Part shown: positions 23,000-25,882 of the stretch, piece after piece
How positions within the stretch are numbered: the first letter of the stretch is position 1
How the letters are laid out: each line of letters opens with the position of its first letter
Assembly: GCA_946618395.1 (NCBI GenBank)
Contig: CAMOLD010000007.1
Span: 1 to 25,882, forward strand
DNA: 25,882 bases
Reading direction: 5' to 3'
Source: an uncultured Clostridia bacterium
GTDB lineage: Bacteria > Bacillota > Clostridia > Oscillospirales > CAG-272
The notes under the pieces: generated by a model
Seen by the model: only the letters and a program-made list of their open reading frames with translations
What the model was told of the DNA's origin: nothing
Database searches by the model: none
Position numbers and translations under genes: made by a program

Positions 23000-23283
23000 T
23001 TCCCTTTTTGCGCTTTGGTTAGCCGGTTGAGCGCCGAATATTTGTTTTTGGTTGCCTCGCCGCCGCGCAAATGGCGCTCCTGCTTATTTTTCAAAAGCAC
23101 TTTTTGCACCTCGTTGTAAAGCCCTTTATTCACAAATTTCAGCGTTTGCGTAACATCTTTATGAACGGTGCTTTTGCTGACGCCGAGCGCCGCCGCGCAG
23201 GAACGAACCGTTGCCCGGTGCTCAATTAAGTATTCTCCAAGGACCACGCATCTTTCTCTCCCTTTCCAAACCATTCCTGCCAT
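22996..23283 (-). CDS. spoIIID: Stage III sporulation protein D (SpoIIID) transcription factor
   Basis: This 95-residue DNA-binding regulator acts in the mother cell during endospore formation, together with sigmaE and upstream of sigmaK. Family features are an N-terminal helix ending LGEYLIEHRATVR, the helix-turn-helix AAALGVSKSTVHKDVTQTL, and the highly conserved basic C-terminal RHLRGGEATKNKY. It is about ten residues longer than Bacillus SpoIIID at the C-terminus. ATG 23283 has AAAGGAGG about 10 bases upstream on the minus strand. Its stop overlaps the stop of the convergent CpsB-like gene (shared TTAA at 22996-22999), so no terminator fits between them. It is divergent from the TrmH-family gene. 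Confidence 0.95.
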   Translation of the reverse strand: MAGMVWKGRERCVVLGEYLIEHRATVRSCAAALGVSKSTVHKDVTQTLKFVNKGLYNEVQKVLLKNKQERHLRGGEATKNKYSALNRLTKAQKGN

Positions 23284-23313
23284 ATCCCCAATTCCTCCTT
23301 TGAACTTTGATAC

Positions 23314-23340
23314 AGTATATGAGGAAAATGAGTATTATAG
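23314..23340 (-). promoter_or_regulatory. Candidate promoter(s) for spoIIID
   Basis: On the minus strand, CATATACT (23314-23321) resembles a sigmaE -10 (CATAnnnT). CTATAAT (23334-23340) lies 12 bases upstream, somewhat short for a sigmaE -35 spacing. The same TATAAT (23334-23339) could instead be a sigmaA -10 with TTTTCA 17 bases further upstream, inside the divergent gene. Sequence alone does not choose between them. Confidence 0.35.
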
Positions 23341-23355
23341 AATCGGGAAACAAAA

Positions 23356-24114
23356 ATGAAAACAAACGAACTGCCCAAAACCGTCCTTTTAGAAGGAATG
23401 ACCTCCATTTCCGCGCTGTTGAACAGCCAAAAGGTCAATGACCGTCCGGTTTACCGGATTTGGATTGACTCCGGAAAAGCTGAAAAACGCGCCCCGTTCA
23501 TTCGCTTTTTGGAGGCAAAAAAAGCCGAATACGGCTTTGATTTGCAATATACCGATGCAAAAACCATCGAATCCCTTGCCACGGGGCTGACCCACGGCGG
23601 AATTGTTGCCGAATGCGGCGAGCGCACCATACCACCGCTTACCGGCGCTCAAATTCAGCCAAACAAGCTTTACGTCTATCTGGAAGGCATGGAGGACCCC
23701 TACAACTTTGGCGGCGCGCTACGCTCGCTTTACGCCGCCGGCGTTTGCGGCGTGGTTTTGCCGGAGCGCAACTGGATGAACGCCGCAGGGACCGTTGCGC
23801 GTGCGTCTGCCGGCGCTTCCGAGCGTTTGCTGTTGTTTACGGCAACCCCCGAAACGGCGGTTTCAGCCTTCCGTTCTGCCGGCTATCAGATCCTTTGCGC
23901 CGGCATACGGGATTCGGTCTCCATTTATGAAACCCATTTTTCCTACCCGATTTTATTGGTCATCGGGGGCGAAAAACGCGGTATTTCCCGCACTTTTTTG
24001 GAAAATGCCGACAAAATTGTCCGCATTGACTATGGCAGTGATTTTCGCGGTTCCCTTTCCTCTTCCGCCTCCGCCGCAGTTCTTGCGTTTGAATTGTTTC
24101 GGCAAAACCATTAA
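23356..24114 (+). CDS. SpoU/TrmH family (SPOUT) RNA 2'-O-methyltransferase
   Basis: This 252-residue SPOUT enzyme likely methylates a ribose 2'-OH in rRNA or tRNA using SAM. The N-terminal 100 residues form a substrate-binding type domain with LEGMTSISALL and LTHGGIVAECG, as in RlmB-like proteins. The catalytic trefoil knot shows motif 1 DPYNFGGALRS (114-124; Asn117, Arg123), motif 2 LVIGGEKRGIS (201-211; Glu206) and motif 3 GSLSSSASAAVLAFE (232-246). In most SPOUT methylases motif 3 reads SLN; here the Asn is Ser235. ATG 23356 is the first in-frame start after a TAG at 23338, with only a weak ribosome site (GGGA). The specific target cannot be assigned. Confidence 0.9.
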   Translation: MKTNELPKTVLLEGMTSISALLNSQKVNDRPVYRIWIDSGKAEKRAPFIRFLEAKKAEYGFDLQYTDAKTIESLATGLTHGGIVAECGERTIPPLTGAQIQPNKLYVYLEGMEDPYNFGGALRSLYAAGVCGVVLPERNWMNAAGTVARASAGASERLLLFTATPETAVSAFRSAGYQILCAGIRDSVSIYETHFSYPILLVIGGEKRGISRTFLENADKIVRIDYGSDFRGSLSSSASAAVLAFELFRQNH

Positions 24115-24144
24115 AAAAATCCGTGCATCCGCACGGACTTTTTT
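24113..24144. terminator. Bidirectional intrinsic terminator
   Basis: TCCGTGC (24120-24126) pairs with GCACGGA (24131-24137) around ATCC. An A-run on the left (24113-24119) and a T-run on the right (24139-24145) give T-tails in both directions. It lies exactly between the stops of two convergent genes and serves both. Confidence 0.93.
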
Positions 24145-24869
24145 TATTTTTTCTTTTTCGGGATCGTCAATTTCTTCAAAATCAATATCACCGCAAAATA
24201 TCCGAACACCGAAAGCGCGGCGTCGGCAACATAATAGAAGATCATCCAGGCAAGATCCTGCCCGCTGCTTGCCGCGCCGTAAAAAATATCATACCGGATT
24301 CTGCTGAACAGCCGCACCGTATAGTAAACGGCAACCGACAAAAGCACCGATAAATGAAGCGGAGCCGGACAAAAGCCCTTTGCCGCGGGCGGCAGGAGCG
24401 CGCTTCGCGCCTCTTTGGTTCTGCCGCGCGTCAATGTCAAGAAAGCAATCAGGCAAAATGCGCCCAACAATAAAAGATCAAACAAAACGTCCAGTGCTGC
24501 AAAACCGATATTCTCGGCAAAATCCTCATCAAACGCATGCAAGATGATGGCGGAGGAAAGCGCCGTTCCGATGGAGCGAATAACCGCCCCCAGCAAATAG
24601 AAGCCGAAAAACGGCAAACCGCCTTTCCAACCGTAAAACACGAGCGAAACGGTGAAAAAAACGATGGAAAGCCAATAAAACAGATAGGTAAGTCCATCTT
24701 TCAAAAAGTCCCAAAACAACAGGAAGATGGAATCCTGCATGAGAACATCGCCGGAAACAACATGGTAAACCGGCATCCAAACAAGGGCAAAGAACAGCGG
24801 AATGGAAAGCAGAAACGCAACCGCAAGCCACATTAGTTTGGAATATTTGATTTTGTTGTCCTCGGGCAT
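24144..24869 (-). CDS. Polytopic membrane protein of unknown function
   Basis: This 241-residue protein has about six hydrophobic helices. Approximate spans are residues 11-33, 50-80 (possibly two short helices), 84-110, 120-150, 175-198 and 205-235. It ends in a basic tail (LTIPKKKK), which by the positive-inside rule puts the C-terminus in the cytosol. I do not recognise the family; no transport or enzymatic motif is visible. The start at 24869 is chosen because AAAGGAGA lies about 9 bases upstream. The frame stays open for a further 450 bases but overlaps the divergent carboxypeptidase gene and has no better ribosome site. Convergent with the SPOUT methylase and divergent from the M14 gene. 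Confidence 0.75.
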   Translation of the reverse strand: MPEDNKIKYSKLMWLAVAFLLSIPLFFALVWMPVYHVVSGDVLMQDSIFLLFWDFLKDGLTYLFYWLSIVFFTVSLVFYGWKGGLPFFGFYLLGAVIRSIGTALSSAIILHAFDEDFAENIGFAALDVLFDLLLLGAFCLIAFLTLTRGRTKEARSALLPPAAKGFCPAPLHLSVLLSVAVYYTVRLFSRIRYDIFYGAASSGQDLAWMIFYYVADAALSVFGYFAVILILKKLTIPKKKK

Positions 24870-24959
24870 ATCGTCTTTTCTCCTTTCGTGTCGAATTTGA
24901 TCCATCTGACATAAAATAATGGCAAACAACTCTTTTTTTTCAAAGGAGCGTCTTTTCAA

Positions 24960-25882
24960 ATGGGTGTTTTGCCAAAGTCGGTTTGGGCAGAGGAAGCGGA
25001 TTCCGAAGCCGTTTGCTCGGCGGTGCAATGTTTGATTGCAGAATATCCGTTTTTGCGCAGTTTTTGCATTGGAAAAAGCATTTTGGGCAAGGAAATTCCC
25101 GCTTTGATTCTTGGAAACGGGCAAAGAAAGGTCCTTTACGTTGGCGCGCACCACGGAATGGAGCGCATCACCTCTTCCCTTTTGCTTCGCTTTACCGACG
25201 ATTTTTGCGAGCTGTATCAATCCGGCGGTCGGGTTGGAAAACTCGGCATAGACGCGCTTTGGGAGCATTTTCAGTTCCATATTATTCCAATGCTCAACCC
25301 GGACGGGGTGGATTACGCCGTTCACGGCGTGGATTTGCAGAACCCGTTGCGGGAGCGCGTTTTCAGAATGAATGATGGAAGCGAGGATTTTCGCCGTTGG
25401 CAGGCAAACGCGCGCGGCGTGGACCTAAACCACAACTACAACGCGGGGTTTTGGGAATATAAAAAGCTGGAAGTTCGGGAAGGCATTGCCTGCGGTGCAC
25501 CCACCCGATATAGCGGCGAGGCACCTGAATCCGAACCGGAGGTTTTTGCGCTTTGCAAATATATTCGTTTTCACGCGCCGTTCAGCGCAATTCTGACCTT
25601 TCACACACAGGGCGAAGAGCTCTTTTGGAAAAGCCGCGGGCGCTTCTTTCCGGGAAGCGAAAGCGCGATCCGAAAAATCGCCTTGGAAAGCAGTTACCAC
25701 CTAAGCGAAGCAGAAGGGTTGGCTGCATACGGCGGATTGACCGATTGGTGCATTGCCGAAAATATTGCGCCGGCAGTCACATTGGAATGCGGAAAAGGGC
25801 AAAATCCTTTGCCGGTCTCCGACTTTTTCTCAATCTATTCCCAATTGAGAAGCGTATTATTTTTGGCGCCGACTTATTTCAA
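24960..25882 (+). CDS. M14 family zinc carboxypeptidase, cut by the window end
   Basis: An open frame of 307 codons runs off the right edge. The M14 zinc site is visible: His65 and Glu68 in AHHGMERI, and the third ligand His215 in LTFHTQGEE. Substrate-binding elements are ARGVDLNHNYN (151-161; Arg152), LNPDGVDY (112-119) and the catalytic Glu276 in VTLECGKG. M14 enzymes of this type in spore formers include gamma-D-glutamyl-diamino-acid peptidases that trim peptidoglycan stem peptides, and a similar role is plausible here. The canonical NRN substrate-binding segment reads NHN (157-159). No signal peptide is visible at the chosen start, so it may be cytosolic. ATG 24960 has AAAGGAGCG about 11 bases upstream. 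Confidence 0.88.
   Translation, partial: MGVLPKSVWAEEADSEAVCSAVQCLIAEYPFLRSFCIGKSILGKEIPALILGNGQRKVLYVGAHHGMERITSSLLLRFTDDFCELYQSGGRVGKLGIDALWEHFQFHIIPMLNPDGVDYAVHGVDLQNPLRERVFRMNDGSEDFRRWQANARGVDLNHNYNAGFWEYKKLEVREGIACGAPTRYSGEAPESEPEVFALCKYIRFHAPFSAILTFHTQGEELFWKSRGRFFPGSESAIRKIALESSYHLSEAEGLAAYGGLTDWCIAENIAPAVTLECGKGQNPLPVSDFFSIYSQLRSVLFLAPTYF

Noticed and set aside
24870..25325. N-terminal extension of the leftward membrane protein
   Set aside because: The open frame is antisense to the conserved M14 catalytic region, and a good ribosome site marks the start at 24869.
1..25882. CRISPR arrays, insertion sequences, phage genes, tRNA or rRNA genes, toxin-antitoxin or other defence systems
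   Set aside because: I saw no regularly spaced direct repeats, transposase or integrase motifs, cloverleaf-like segments or defence-gene motifs. Gene content is otherwise accounted for by chromosomal genes.

Overview
The window looks like a chromosomal segment of an anaerobic, low-to-mid-GC Firmicute of class Clostridia, most like an Oscillospiraceae/Ruminococcaceae-type genome. This is inferred from gene content and order, not from a database search. The evidence is the rpsB-tsf-pyrH-frr-uppS-cdsA-dxr-rseP-ispG-polC order, a PolC-type replicase, a complete ECF transporter energy module, a ClpE-like zinc-finger unfoldase, and two sporulation-linked genes (ymxH/ylmC type and spoIIID).

Layout. 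(1) 1-457: a divergent pair of promoters. Leftward lie a DUF951 gene and, at the very edge, the first codons of a probable ruvA; rightward lies ruvC. (2) 458-5348: a tight, mostly overlapping rightward run of ruvC, a class I SAM methyltransferase, ecfA1-ecfA2-ecfT and truA. (3) 5345-8504: its own promoter (overlapping the truA stop), a CvpA-like membrane protein, a ClpE-like unfoldase, and a strong intrinsic terminator. (4) 8572-8874: a small PRC-barrel YmxH-type gene. (5) 8902-10813: promoter, GC-rich structured leader, rpsB, tsf, terminator. (6) 10846-22081: promoter, then pyrH, frr, uppS, cdsA, dxr, rseP, ispG and polC in one direction with minimal spacing. This run covers translation recycling, UMP and isoprenoid supply, undecaprenyl-PP and CDP-diacylglycerol synthesis, membrane proteolysis and replication. 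(7) 22082-22309: a non-coding stretch packed with three consecutive hairpins. (8) 22310-25882: an accessory-looking tail holding a CpsB/YwqE-like protein that has lost its metal ligands, spoIIID (convergent with it and sharing the bases TTAA at the stops), a SpoU/TrmH RNA methyltransferase, a bidirectional terminator, an unknown polytopic membrane protein (leftward), and an M14 zinc carboxypeptidase cut by the window end.

Most of the window is conserved housekeeping sequence. The parts most worth a second look are the apparently dead PHP-phosphatase homologue with the hairpin cluster in front of it, the likely antisense arrangement between it and spoIIID, a stable GNRA-loop hairpin between frr and uppS, the rpsB leader, and clade-specific insertions in EcfA2 and RseP. 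I found no CRISPR array, insertion sequence, phage gene, tRNA or rRNA.
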